A stretch of DNA of 64,000 nucleotides, taken from positions 1 through 64,000 of the forward strand of contig VWZP01008131.1 of assembly GCA_013396995.1 (NCBI GenBank). Reading direction: 5' to 3'. The translations under genes were made by a program, and so were the position numbers. Shown piece by piece: positions 35,096 through 47,363 of the stretch. Position 1 is the stretch's first letter, and each line of letters opens with the position of its first letter. The DNA comes from Dicaeum eximium (taxonomy: Eukaryota > Chordata > Aves > Passeriformes > Dicaeidae). Below the pieces are notes generated by a model. That model had not been told where the DNA came from. It ran no database searches and saw only the letters and a program-made list of their open reading frames with translations.

Positions 35096-37019
35096 CAGAA
35101 CTGTAGAACTCCTTAATTCATCAATTTCTGATGCATATCATCAACTTAAGGGATTTCTAAACTTTGGTTGTCAATAATTCCTGGCGCCTGGAGCAGACCC
35201 TTGTTTTCCAGTTTACTTTAAATAAGCAAATAGAGCAAGTTTGATTTTTTTTTTAAACACACCTGGTCTTGCTCTCTGGTAAATATGATCTACCTCACTT
35301 ACTTTTGCAGAGTAATTGAGACTCTGGAAAATGTCTATATTGTGGTTTACTGTGACAGATAGTTAAAAAGGTAGATCATTGCAATTTTACTTTTACTTTT
35401 TTTTTTCTTTTCCTAATATTTTTTCATTTCTGAACTTGCTTGTTCTTTATTTTCTGTCTATCTCATTTCTTAGCCCTCTCCTCCCAGCCCTCTGCCAATT
35501 TGCCTGCCCTATCCTCTTTCCCTGTTCTCCAAATGACTACACAAGCCACAGCAGTCACATCTTCTTGACATCATCCCATCAGCAGACTGTGGCTGTGCCA
35601 TGTTAGTGTGCATATGTTGTGACAAAAGCAGTACAACCAGATAGGAAACAGGGGGATCAAGTACCCCCTGAGGCCTTCAGAGAATCACAGTGAACGAGAG
35701 GCAAGAGCTGAGGTTTTTTGACAGAAGAGGATCCAGCTGTTCTGGGGGGGTGTTAGTTCCAGCTGTTGGCTGAAATATTTAAAGGAGATATTTCCTGTAT
35801 TTAGAATCCTCTTCGTCCCCCTTGCAGTGCTCCTTAATTGCAGCTCCACTACACTTTCCATTGTTACTCACATTGTGTTCTTTGCATTCCTGAGTTTAGG
35901 ACTGCTCTCAAAAGCAGGTGTGGCTGTAGAAGCAGGGACAAGACTGAGCCCTATCCATGAAGCTGCAGGAATAGAAAGCAGGGCAGAAACAGAGTGTAGC
36001 TCATGTGAGGTTTGGAATATGGGAGAGTCTCTGCTGGAAGATGACTCTGAGATAAAACCATGTGAGTAGAGACCCTCCTTACCCCCAGCAGTCCCATCAG
36101 ACAAGAGCGATGGCACACGCATTGCTTAGTCCTGGGACAGGCAGTATTATAAAGCTTGTTTATTTATATTATGGCCATGACAAAAGATGCTGGATTTAGT
36201 CTCCAAGGTTTAGGTCTTCTGTGCAGAGATCAAGAGAACAAACTCTGAAAAAGCAAAAGTGAACATAGATAAAGCAAGCACTCTAAAAAAGTAATGATTG
36301 GAAAGGCCTGGCTGGAAAGCATAAATGACTCTTATTTCTGCATCTTTCCTTACTCTTCCTAAAACATGCACAAATGTACAAAACCCATTTTCTTTACTAC
36401 TCGTTCAGAAGTATGGAGTTTATTTCCCTAAATATCATCTCATCTTTACAGTTGGAGTAAATTCCCATCCAACCTAAAAATTGACCCCGTGATTTCTGTG
36501 AAAGAGCTTCTACAGCCACCTTGTAATGAGAACAGTGGTAAACTGGTGAGGAGCCCTTTGTGGTACTCTGTTCCATCAGCTGCTCTTAATACCTTTTTGA
36601 TTATCTCAGTGGACACAGATATAAATGCTGCACCTTGGATCCCTCACTTGCAAGCTATCTCCTTTTTTTTTTTGCACTTTCTTTTTAAAATAAAAATGAC
36701 TGCTGATGTTTATGCCCCTGTAATACATTATGTATTATTTTGTTTTAAGCGCTGCCTTTTGCATCCTGACAGTAACAATAAAATGTGAGTATGGGATTCC
36801 TAATACAGACAGACTAATGTTTCCACTGCTAGCCTTCCCTATCTCTTCTTTTTTCTTTCTGCTCTCTAAGCACTTTTCTAAAGGCTCCTTTTATATTCCT
36901 AATAAAATTAGAGCAAAATACATCGATTTACTGGAAAAGAGGGTTTGGATTTTTTTTCCTTGGTGATAGCATTTTCTCTACCACCCACCTCTTAAAAATG
37001 CTGGTGAATATTCCATGTA
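35096..37019. other. noncoding interval
   Basis: A pyrimidine-rich strand lies at about 35390-35560. No gene recognised. Confidence 0.45.
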
Positions 37020-37035
37020 AAAGACATCCAGTTTC

Positions 37036-37155
37036 TGCTTTTTGGGGTTTGGGAGCTTTTGTTTGTTTCGTTTTAGGGGTTTTTGGTGTTTGTTTCAGGT
37101 TGGTTGTTTTTTCAGTTGGTGTTCGTTGGTTTTTTGTCGTTGTTCATTTTTTATC
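37036..37155. repeat. (G/T)-only low-complexity tract
   Basis: Nearly all G and T on the plus strand with GTTT, GGTTT and GTTG units: decayed simple repeat. Confidence 0.7.
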
Positions 37156-40100
37156 AGTTCCCAGATAATTTCCCTCCCCCACCTTGGGTCTGAGAATACT
37201 CTGCTTGTTGCCCCCACTATGGACCATTTTGTCTATGCTGATCTTCTGAAGTAATGACCTTTCATTAATGCATTTTAGTCATATCTCCAAATACCCGTAA
37301 ATGGCTGGTCTGCTCATAGTGGGAACTGATCTGGATGGGACCTTTTTACTCCTTTTCCATCTATAGATTGTGCAATCCATATCCTGATGTCTGACTTCCA
37401 TTTTAGTGTAATGGATCCCCCCCTTGCCCTGCTCCTTATCTGCCTCTAAAACCAACTTCAGCCAGCTGTTAGATGATCAGAACCAACTTGGTGGTGGTGT
37501 TACACTGATGTAGGCAACCTTACCTCAGAAATTAGTCCTGTTGTGGTGGTACTGCTGAATCTCAGAGCTCTAAGTTGTGCGTTGGGTTCTTTATCTCCTA
37601 CTGAGATTTGTGTTGATCCCATTGTTTTGCACTCTAACAGCAGCCTGCTTGCAGTTACAATAAGGGGAAGGAACAATCAAAGCCCATTGAGTTTGTTCAT
37701 ACTCCACACCTCTGGAGAGCTTTCAGAACCCATCACTGTGCTTTGGGGATTTAAGATTTCTTAGATATTCACTTAGTTATGGAGCAGACTAAAATCTGTC
37801 ATGCTCATTTAATGAGAGAGGAGGAGGGGTAAGAGACACAGTCACACACAAAAAAAGAGCAATTTTCCTTCTAACAGTTGTGTTAAAATATTGATACAGA
37901 TGCATAGTGGAAAAACTTAACGAGTTGTTAGTGTTAGAAATACTGCCAGCATTAGACATCTCTTGTGTACAGAGCTTCCAAGATGGTGTTTAGCATTTCT
38001 GAGAAAGAGATCTCATGAGAAATGTGGAATTGCCCTACCTGGATCAGACCATGACACTTCAGTCTAGTGTCTTCTCCCAAGGCATGTAAACTGTCCTGTC
38101 TATAACCACAGGAGGAGCTGACAGAGGCCATAGTGTGGTGAAGACCTGTCTGTTTTTACCAAAAGCTTTAGAGTAAAGTTGAGTGTTGAATGTTCTCAAG
38201 TGCCCTGTATACTGTGTCTCTTACCAAGGGTACACTTTGAGTTCAGAACTAAGAGCTTGTGATTAAGGCAGTTTGTTGGCAGACACACTATCCAATCTTG
38301 ACTCCAAACTGTTGCAAAGTTTATATACCTTGGGCACATCACTTTTTCTGTGCATTATGCTTACAAAATTCCCCCCGCCTTTTTCTCCATGTAGCATCCT
38401 TTGACTCTGCAGGGTTGCAAACATGATGGAAAATATTTCTTTTCCATATGTTTTTACTGTTTTCAGTGCTATGATTCTCTGATTTTGATCAAGGCTTCAT
38501 CTTGCGACACCCAGATGCTCTTGGTGTTTTGGTTCATTGTCAAATCAGGATGTCTTAAGCCTTTCAGATTATGAACTTTCATTGGGAAGGGGGTTCCCTG
38601 GAATCCTACAGCTTCACTTTGGGTTTAAGGAAGAGATATGGATACAATGTGGATGTTTGCAGTAACAGGAACTTCAGAGTGACCCATAAAATCTTTTCCA
38701 ATGCTGTCCCCTAGTCTTGGGGTCTTTCATTGGTTCTCACTCCTGGAAAAGTCACTGAATGAATACATTCTGCAGAGCATAAACCAAGTCAAACGGGATA
38801 TGCTGGGCTTTGTTAATGCAGACCTCTATCCATCAGAGACTCAGCTGAGACCAGTAAATCTGAGCATTCCCTTTAAGATGAAAATGAGAAAGGAATTAAT
38901 TTTAATGAGTGATGTTTTTGCTGCTGCTTGCCCTGTCGTGTGTGGCCTCTGTGTAGGCAGTGTGATGTGCCATGATGTCAGTGCTCTGTGATCAAACCCC
39001 TTCCAAGAGGGGATATGTTACATGTGTTTCTGTGTCAAGTCCAGTCCCTGAAGAATGTTGCCAATCCATTAAGAGCCTGGCAGGCTGTACTGGGAAATGC
39101 TAGCATGAGCACAGAAGAGAGAGGCAAGCCTGAGAATAAGGAGGAAGGAAAGATAATCTCAGCAGTAATTCTGTTCCCAAAAAGGACTTCTAGGGATATA
39201 TTGTCTTTAGCCTGTACTTTGCAGAATGCTGTTCACTTTGCTGAATGGCTTACCAAGAAGGCTTCCTAGCAGAACAGATTTCCCTTACAACTGCAGACCA
39301 TTACTATACTATGCAGTTTGCTTGGCATCCCTGGCTCTTGCTTGTCAATACCTGATATTATAGAGATCTGAGAAAACTGTAAGTATGTTGGGCTGTGCTC
39401 TTCAACAATCTGCTTCAAACGAAATGCTTGAGCCTTTTTAAGGATTAAGCCTTTGAATATCTGGTCCCTGGTTTTACTGAAGGCAGTATGGCTTTGCGTT
39501 GGATTTAGTAAGTATATTGATTCCTGGTCAGAGTCAAAAATCAGACAAAACTGAATTTTGTTTCTGTTCTATCAGACTGTTTTTGTTTCTGTATCTGTCT
39601 CTACAGAGATCAAGAACAAGGAAATCCTGCTGGTATCTATTGCTGCCCCTAGAGGGCTTCTGACAATGGACTGGACTGAGAGCTGCCAAAATTGTTGTCT
39701 TACTTTACGTGGTATGATACTTATAAGGCTCCCAAGCAGAAAGGATAACCCTTTCTTTCTATTGGGTGTGATGCCAGGAGAGGAGTGTTTTATACTAAAG
39801 AAAGGAAGTGAGGTGACAGTCTCCTGTGGACTCTAGTATTTTGAACCAAGGCTGGACTCAAAGGAGGATGGACAATACAGCATGTGGAAGACTTAGTCCA
39901 GATTCCTGGCAACAGTAAATAAATCTTCCAAATTCTTCTCACATTTAAAATTAATTGTTAGGGGAGGAAGGGCAGTAGCTTTTAATATACATCACTTAAA
40001 TGTAGATAGATCTGCACAAGCCCTCCTTTGCATCCCCTTATGTCAAGGTTTTAGTCTGAATTATTCCTGTTCCCCTCCCCATTACCAACAAGACTTTTGT

Positions 40101-40946
40101 CTTCCACAGCTGAAATCTCTGTTCATTTAAGCAGGACGGAGTGATAGCTCCATCAAAAAACCTACCAAATGTCCAGAGCTGGCAACAGTAATGGAGTAGC
40201 AATGTGGAAATTGAAAGGACAAGGAGCAGGGGGATTTGCTGCAGTGCTGCTTACTAAATGATCAGGGGCATCATTAAATGAGTGGCATCAAGTGCCAAGC
40301 ATTCAAAAGCTGTCTATCTCTTTCCTGGGGAAGTTCCAACCTGATTACCAAGTGCCCTGCTTGAGATACACCTTAGAAAGGAATCATGAAAAGTATAGAA
40401 GCATATTTTTTTGAGAGAACTAAGGGGGTGATTTCTAGCAAGTTTTCTCATATTTGCACCATTTTGAGTGAAAACTGCTAAAGGTACCTGCTGTGTTGCT
40501 TATGAGGAGGGACTCCCAAACTGTTTCCATTCTCTTTGTTGGCATACATTTGTGAAGCATCTTTCTCTAGCAGACCTACTAGCCAATCTGAGCACAACTT
40601 ATCACCAGACTCTTTTAATGAGAATGCTGACTTTTGTTGCCTTCTGGGATCCCAGTGTGACTGACCCAGTGCTGCTGTGTGAGACAGGAGTTGTGGGTTC
40701 TTGGTGCAGACTGATGGATTTGACTGGGACCTTGGCTACACCCTGTGCTCGTGAGCTGTTCTCTTTTTGCCAGCTTCCCCTCAAAGTGCTGAAGTGCCCC
40801 CGCAAACCACATGCCCAGAGCACTCCATTCAGGTTTGTCAGCCTTCAAATCCCAGTTTGCCTGGTCCCTGGAGCAGCCTCAGAGAGCAATCAAAGCCACT
40901 GCAGTGCAATTTCCGACTGAGAATTTCCTTCCTATTTCTGAGCGAA
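37156..40946. other. noncoding interval
   Basis: No gene. A strong acceptor-like tract (TTTCTGTATCTGTCTCTACAG ending at 39606) is followed by an open frame to 39836, but the only nearby donor (ACGTG|GTATGA) is weak and the peptide is unknown. CTTGGGCACATCAC near 38330 could be a MIR core relic. Confidence 0.4.
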
Positions 40947-40989
40947 TGTGTGTGTGTGTGTATTTACGTGTTTAAAAAAAAAAAAAAAA
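40947..40989. repeat. (TG)n and poly(A)
   Basis: Fifteen bases of TG repeat (40947-40961) and 16 A (40974-40989). Confidence 0.85.
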
Positions 40990-41559
40990 CAAACAACCCC
41001 ACAACATTTTGGTTTTGTGCACTAAGCACTTTTGAGGGCAATATGGGGCTCTGTAATATGGAGGTTTATAACCTCCTCAGCTAATGCTCTCTGACACTCT
41101 GTTTTGATATCATTACTACATTATACTCACAATTTTTGAGTGAAAAAATACAGTACTTAGAAAGTCGAAATTCATAAATAAATTCATGTCAAACCGCACT
41201 TAATATTGATTTTGTTAGTGTTCAGATTCAATAATAAGGTACTGCGTGCATGAATATTTAAATATAATCATCATTTCTGCATCTCCTAATGGCCTCTGCT
41301 CTTCTACACTCAATTTAAACACAATTTAAAAACTATAATGTATTGAAAAATACTAGGATTTAGCAATAAATCACCATTGGGATACTCCAAGCCTTTTATA
41401 GGATGGCTCAATATCTGCTTCTCAAGGGACAGCACAATTAGATTCATGTTTTTAAACTTCTCAATTATCCATATACCATAATTTTATGTGAAAGTTTGTT
41501 TCTCTTCCTCCCCCCTCCACCCCTGCTCCCCCTTCTCACCCTTCACCAGATACTCTCCC

Positions 41560-41790
41560 AGTAGGAAGCGGAGAAATCGCTAAGTGTTCTCTTAGCTGGG
41601 TTAGTATAGTAAAAAGGAGTCAAAGGTCACAGTCCTCAAACTGAATTAAATCCAGAGGCTGTCAGGGAAAGCAGAACGCTGACTCACTTAATCACATTAT
41701 TTGGGGAAAAATATAGGGGGCGGAGAGAGATAAAATGACTCAAAATGAACTCACCAAGGAGGAAACGGAGTTTTTATATTTATTTAAAAA
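41560..41790. promoter_or_regulatory. candidate regulatory element with DR1 nuclear-receptor site
   Basis: AGTCAAAGGTCA at 41618-41629 matches the AGGTCAAAGGTCA DR1 site (HNF4/COUP-TF/RXR type) apart from one base near its 5' end. Nearby are CACTTAATCACATTATTTGG and ATAAAATGACTC. Function inferred only. Confidence 0.35.
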
Positions 41791-42014
41791 GCAATATTCG
41801 TCTTTATCAAATAGACACAGGATGGTTCGATGAGGATGGAGCTGGATGGCCATTTGCGCAGTCGCAGGCAGGAGAGCTCTGGCGAGCAGCTTTTTCCTGA
41901 GCAGGATCAGTGAGGGAAGGATGCAGTGCCCTCGGTGCCTCCAGTGCCAGGCTGGGTTGTTTATTGATGGGGGGTGTTTCTGTAGTGCTGGTCGCTAACC
42001 CATCTGCAAACCAC

Positions 42015-42170
42015 ACTCTTTGAGGTAGGTCATTATCATTATCCTCATTTTACACATGGGGAAACTGAGGCACTGGTGGATAAAGTCATTATGGCAGAGT
42101 CCCAGTGACAGGGCTGGGTCTTTGGGTTCCTAATGCTAATCCCTCTGCTCAGGCCATATGGCCATTCTCT
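42015..42170 (+). mobile_element. MIR-type SINE fragment
   Basis: CTCATTTTACACATGGGGAA, AACTGAGGCAC and GACAGGGCTGGG in order: the classic MIR 3' region. Confidence 0.75.
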
Positions 42171-43816
42171 CTCACCAGTGTCCTCAGAGACCATGATGGA
42201 AAGAGATATTAAAAGGATCTAGTGCTGGAATCTGATACAGTAGCACTAACATCTTAGGAGAGCAGTAAATCCCAAAGGCATTGGCATGGGGTTAACTCTG
42301 CTAGTCCTGAGGGTGGCTTGCCTCCTCAGTTTTGTTCAATATGTTGCTATCAGATGTGAGGAAATTGTCAATAGGGGAAGAGAGGAGTGGAGGCCTGGTG
42401 TCCAATGGAGGGGACATGGCCATGTCACTGGTTGCCCTTGCAACACTTGATAAATTGTTATGTGGGGCTGGGAGTCACTGTTGGCTGGGGATCAAAGTGT
42501 GGCCTGACTAACAACATCCGTCCACCCTGATGGCGGAGGAAGGGCAAAGGTCTGCTCACCTTTACAATCCCCAATCATGCAGCCAGGACTCCTCCAGGCC
42601 ACACTGCCTGAGTTTTTGCTTTTATTTCATATTTCACCTAAATTCATCAGAACTGCTAAAGAAATTTAGTATGTTTCATTGGAAGCAGTTTTTGTCTCAT
42701 ACCTCTGCCAAAGTATCATCTCCTGCTGCCTCAGGATCACATCAAACCTGTGAAGTCCTATGACTGGATAAAACAGATGTAATTGATGGGAGAAAACTCT
42801 AACCCAGATGAGATGTTGCCACTTTGTCTGCCACAGTTTGAAGGTCTGTTCATTCTTTTTTTTTGAGAGACTAAGACAGACGCTTTCCTTGATAGGCAGG
42901 AACCACTTTCACCTTTAACAGTTCTAGAGCTCTTTTGCTGGGCTGTTGTGTTGATCTGCAAAATATGTTTGTAATCCTGATACCAAATACTGTCCACCTT
43001 CATGTGAGGAGGAAGGGATAGCAAATTTCTCTTTAAGAAACAAGGGAGGGTCGGGAATATTATTGCAAGAATTATGCAGATGCATATGGAGTTTCAATGA
43101 TTTTTTTCCTAGGCTGTTTTTGAGCTTCTCCAAAGTGTCAAAAAGTAGAAACAGTCTTATCTGAAGGGAACCATGTATGGCAAATGCAGTTCATCGCATG
43201 ATTTCACCAGTTTTTCAGTGTATTCCTTCTTCAGGTATATAGAGTATTAGGGAGCACCTGGATCTGTGTGTTAGGGAATGGAATATTGGCACTTGTTGAA
43301 GGTCCACTGGCATACAGCACTTCAATTTGGTGGAAGCTGTTGGGGAATGCTCACCTCGATGAGCAGCAGACTTGCAGATGGAGATGCAAACTTCAGAAAA
43401 GCTCCAACAGCTCTCCAAGAGGTGTCAGAGGAGGCAGTCAGGTACTCAGAGAAAAAGCTGGCAGCAAAAACTGCTGAAGGTTTTTCACAGTTACTTGCTC
43501 ACAGACTCCGCATAGCCACATATAACACAGCAGCAGGAATTTCCTGTCCTGCCTAACGTGGTTGTCCCTTTCCATTTCTTTTCCGTTGTTCTGACAAGGT
43601 ACCTGATACCCCTCACATTGCAGCCACCCGGTTCTCTTTTCAGGACCACTGTCCTGTCGCAGTAGATGGAGGGAGCAGGTGACGTCCTCATGTTCATGTT
43701 GCTCACTAGGACCGGCCCATCGTCCGCAGGTGGAGCTCTGACCCTGCGGGGGGCTGGGGAGTGGCTGGAGCCCCGTCCATGCGTGGGTGTCAGGCTGGAG
43801 TGGGCCAGGAGCAGCA
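42171..43816. other. noncoding interval
   Basis: Unique DNA becoming GC-rich after 43600. No gene recognised. Confidence 0.45.
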
Positions 43817-44029
43817 TGCCAGAAGCAGTATGGTGACAGGAATGGGTCATGCTTCAGCCCGGGACTGAAGAGTCCCCAACTTCAGAGGCACATTCGGCGA
43901 CTTTCCCTGCATTTGGTGCTGGCCATTAAAAATTGGCCATCCGTTGTTACAGCTTCACTTCTGTGAAGCTGTAACCTCCCAGAGTCTGGGACTCTTTCCA
44001 TCCCAAAGTCTGTTTTCTACAGAAAACAA
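43817..44029 (+). repeat. dispersed repeat, copy A
   Basis: Begins TGCCAGAAGCAGTATGGTGA and ends CTACAGAAAACAA. Aligns over its whole length with 46461-46646 at roughly 80-85 percent identity by eye, with an extra hairpin-forming segment at about 43963-43990. Family unknown. Confidence 0.75.
43946..43975. repeat. perfect 13-bp inverted repeat, 4-bp loop
   Basis: GTTACAGCTTCAC - TTCT - GTGAAGCTGTAAC. The right arm is absent from the sister copy at 46.6 kb, so it was gained locally. Confidence 0.9.
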
Positions 44030-44045
44030 CCCCTCTGTGTGAAGT

Positions 44046-44195
44046 GTTGCAGCTGGAGTGGGGAGCCGTCTGGAGCGCCCTCTGTGTGGGGTGTCCTGGC
44101 TGGGGCGGGGGGCACGTGTGTCTGGCTGGCATCCCCACCATGCAGGCTGGGGTGGGGAGCTGCTGGCATCCCCTCCACTAGGGGTGCAGGCAAGG
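44046..44195. repeat. degenerate GC-rich minisatellite
   Basis: Loosely repeated GGCTGG(A/G)G(T/C)GGGGAGC and CTGGCATCCCC motifs. Unit length is irregular. Confidence 0.45.
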
Positions 44196-46460
44196 GAGGG
44201 ATACAGGGTCAGCCCAGTGCTCACCAGCTGAACTGGGTACCAGCTGAGCATTGTTTAAAACAAGTGTGCTTGGTGAAAAGCCGCTGGTATCTGTGGCCTG
44301 TCCCAACAGATGTCACCAACAGATCTGTATTGATTCCAAGGTTGGGACCTTGTCAGTGGTTGAGGCAGATGGCACGTTGCTAATAAGTAATGAGTGCTGC
44401 TGGCAGAGTTGTGAGGAGAGTTTGGATCAGTGGGATAGTGTAGTGACATGATGCCATGGGCAAGTAAGGGGCATCTTTGGCCATCTTTGCCCTCTCCACA
44501 TTCATTCCTTTTTTCTGACTGTGTGAACGTTAAATTTCTTACCCTCTCTGAATCTTTGCTTTTCTTCTGTATTTTTGTCTGATCTCTCTTTTCTCTCACT
44601 TCTACTCCTTTTTTTTTTTTCCTTATTTGATGCTCATGCCTTTGCCTAGAATGTTTTTGGCTACCAGTAGGATCCCTTTCATGTTTATAACTCACTGCAT
44701 CATGTTGTGAAGGAGAGGGAGGGAAGACGAAGGACATTCCTGTTGGCTATTGTAGAAGAGGGTAGGCGTTACATTACGTCTGGAAAAAGGTCTGTGAATC
44801 ACTTTGGATAAACATCTCTGATTCCAAACCTGATGATAGACATACCACTGCTCAGTCGATTGGGTTTCTAACTGTTATCAGACTTGCTTCAGTTATGAGA
44901 ACAGGAGGCAGAACTTGCAGCCCTACCATGCACAGGCTATTAACAGCAATAGCAGGGAACACATGCATCCAAGCACAGAAACACTTTCACTCTAGGAAAT
45001 GCTAGGTACATTTTCCTGCAGAAAGTGACTCAAGCTCAGCATCTCCAGCTTCATTTAGTGATGTCACATCACACAAGACACCATTCTCAGTAGCACAGAA
45101 CCTGGGGTTACAGTCTTTAACCATGTGCCCAGCAGGTGGAGACCACCATTAGAGTCTCGAGTGATACCTGTTGCAGCTTTTCTTATTGATCTCTCTGAAT
45201 TAAATTTGATGACCAGAAGAAACATGACCATAGGAATACGGTCAAGTGGGAAGGGTGGATCCCTTAGTCTTTCAGTTGTGATCCAATAATTTTTATTTTA
45301 GTATTGAAGCATAAAGAACATTTGTGAGTTTCCTTTCCTGTGACAAGGGCTTTTGACTTCTACCTAAGATACAGCTCTCTTTGTTATTGTGATTTCTGGG
45401 TTAGGGAAATAGCTGCATTCTCTTTCAGAACCCAGGAATCTGTTTGCAAAGGGAAGAAATCCTGAGTGCCTGTAGAAGCTGGCTCTGCATTTGGCCTCAA
45501 AGCTTCTATTTTCCTAAATAGGAAAGGGCAAAAAAGCCTTGGACACTGTTTCTTTGAAAGCTGTGAAAATTAGAACAGGTGTGAGCACAGGCAGCTGCTG
45601 GGGTGCTGTGTGCAGATATTCCTGCTAATGCCTCCTTAGAACTTAATCTCTGAAACCATCTGCTTGTGGTGAGCACATGTCCTGGAGGCGGCGGGGGTGT
45701 GGGGGGAGCCCTACAACTTCTTCCACTGTAGCCTGAGTCAGAATTTTGAATAGCAGAAGAAGAGAAGAAGATTGAATTGTGTATCAAGAGGCTTTAGTCT
45801 CAGCTTTTATGAAGCAGGAAAGCTCCTTTGTCAGTTCCCCAGGTTGAGGGTGGTTATTGATGAGCCTCAGAGGTCAAGATCTGACTCATGACCATCTGAA
45901 CAAAAACAACACACAAGCCTGATGGTCCTGCTCAGCAGAGAACCCTATGTTACCACAAATATGTGGGATCAATTTTTCTTATTCGAGGTCTCTGTCTGAA
46001 TAAGATCAGCTAAAAACTCCAGCCTATGCATTACTCTGGTTTTCCAGTCAGAAGTCTTTGTTGAGTAAGTCTTTTGGGTTGTCACCTTTAGTCCAGCTCT
46101 CCTGATACTCTCCAATGGAGCCTCCAACAGTTATCTCTCAAATAATCTCAATAAATCTCAGCAAATAATTTCTCTTTCTCATGCCTTTCTTCTCCTCCTG
46201 TTTCTTTGCTTTTTGACTTTGGGAGAGATGGGGGTGTCTGTTAGTTTTTCAGCACCACACACCAGAGGATGAGGGATGTTACTAAGTGCTAATAAGTGAA
46301 TCAAACTCACCCACTGCTGCCTGCTTTGCTGCTCACTCTTTACCTGTGTACATTTTGCAGTTTGCAGAGGCCAAATTGCTCTCAGCCACTGACCTGTTAA
46401 TGAAAAGCTATCAAGTCTGGCAAAAGAAGAAAGCAGTATTAGCCACTGCTGCCCTGTGAC
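44196..46460. other. noncoding interval
   Basis: No gene. The minus-strand frame 44255-44737 is low-complexity Lys/Glu-rich and lies in pyrimidine-rich DNA; not credible as coding. Confidence 0.45.
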
Positions 46461-46646
46461 TGCCAGAAGCAGTATGGTGACAGGAATGGCTTATACTTCA
46501 GCCTGTGAGTGAAGAGTCCTCAGCTTCAGAGAGACATTCAGGGACTTTCCCTACATTTGGTGCTGACCATAAAAAATTGATCATCCTTTGTTACAGCTTC
46601 ACTTCTGTCACTTTCCATCCCAGAGTCTGTTTTTTACAGAAAACAA
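46461..46646 (+). repeat. dispersed repeat, copy B
   Basis: Diverged sister of 43817-44029 in the same orientation; lacks the second hairpin arm and the segment after it. Confidence 0.75.
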
Positions 46647-47039
46647 GCTACATTCATCAAAAATGACAGAACACAGACCTAATGTAATCATGTATGGGAA
46701 CATGAATTGCAAATGCAGAACACAAGCACTAAAATGTATTTTCCATTACTGCCACAAAATGAAATAATCATGAACATTTTCCCCAAGAATGAGAACACAT
46801 GTAGAGTACACTGACACCTCAAAATCTGCTGCCATGCCCTGGCCTCAGGTGCAGGTAGGCTTTGTGCTTATCAGTGGGGCAGAGATCTGCTGGTATAAGA
46901 GGAGGTGGTTATGTTATAATCCTCACCATGGAAACTTGTGTTGGTTATTAGTTATACCAGTTTCTGCGGGCTTCTTTTGGTCATTGTACTCTTAAGCATA
47001 ACTAAGCAGAGGTGCTAGAAATACAGAGAGTGCAGTGCT

Positions 47040-47165
47040 GCCTAATTCTAGATTCTACTTCTAGCTACTACTGGATTGCTTGCTGGTAACATCGAACAAG
47101 TCCTCTCACCCCTAGCCTGCTTTCATAGATAAGCTGTAAAACTACAGATGTACCTATTTAAAAAT
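47040..47165 (+). mobile_element. MIR-type SINE fragment
   Basis: GGATTGCTTGCTGG, ATCGAACAAGTCCTCTCACC and a GCCTGCTTTCATAGATAAGC block resemble the MIR core in order. Confidence 0.5.
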
Positions 47166-47234
47166 AAAATCTGTTAATTGATTTAGAGTTGGTGCAGGAC
47201 AACACGTTAACCAATTTCTTCCTTTCCCTTGCAG

Positions 47235-47312
47235 ACACACTGGACTGCAGTTTTGCCATGCTCTGAACATTTGCTGTACTGCACTCCAGATGTGGCTGCC
47301 TTTCACAGAAAG
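47235..47312 (+). other. candidate 78-nt noncoding exon
   Basis: A textbook acceptor (TTCTTCCTTTCCCTTGCAG, with a branch-like GTTAACC about 30 bp earlier) and a textbook donor (AAAG|GTAAGG at 47312/47313) bound 78 nt. Every frame is short (the first ATG gives ATG CTC TGA), so it would be a 5'-UTR or lncRNA exon. On the plus strand this fits the CASZ1 direction expected from synteny. No transcript evidence. Confidence 0.45.
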
Positions 47313-47331
47313 GTAAGGTTATAACTGTCTG

Positions 47332-47363
47332 ATTATTATTATTGTTATTATTGTTATTATTAT
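47332..47363. repeat. (ATT)n / (GTT)n microsatellite
   Basis: ATT triplets with two GTT interruptions. Confidence 0.9.

Noticed and set aside
39558..39836. Open frame after a strong polypyrimidine-AG acceptor
   Set aside because: No good donor follows, the peptide is unknown, and I could not link it to any neighbouring exon.
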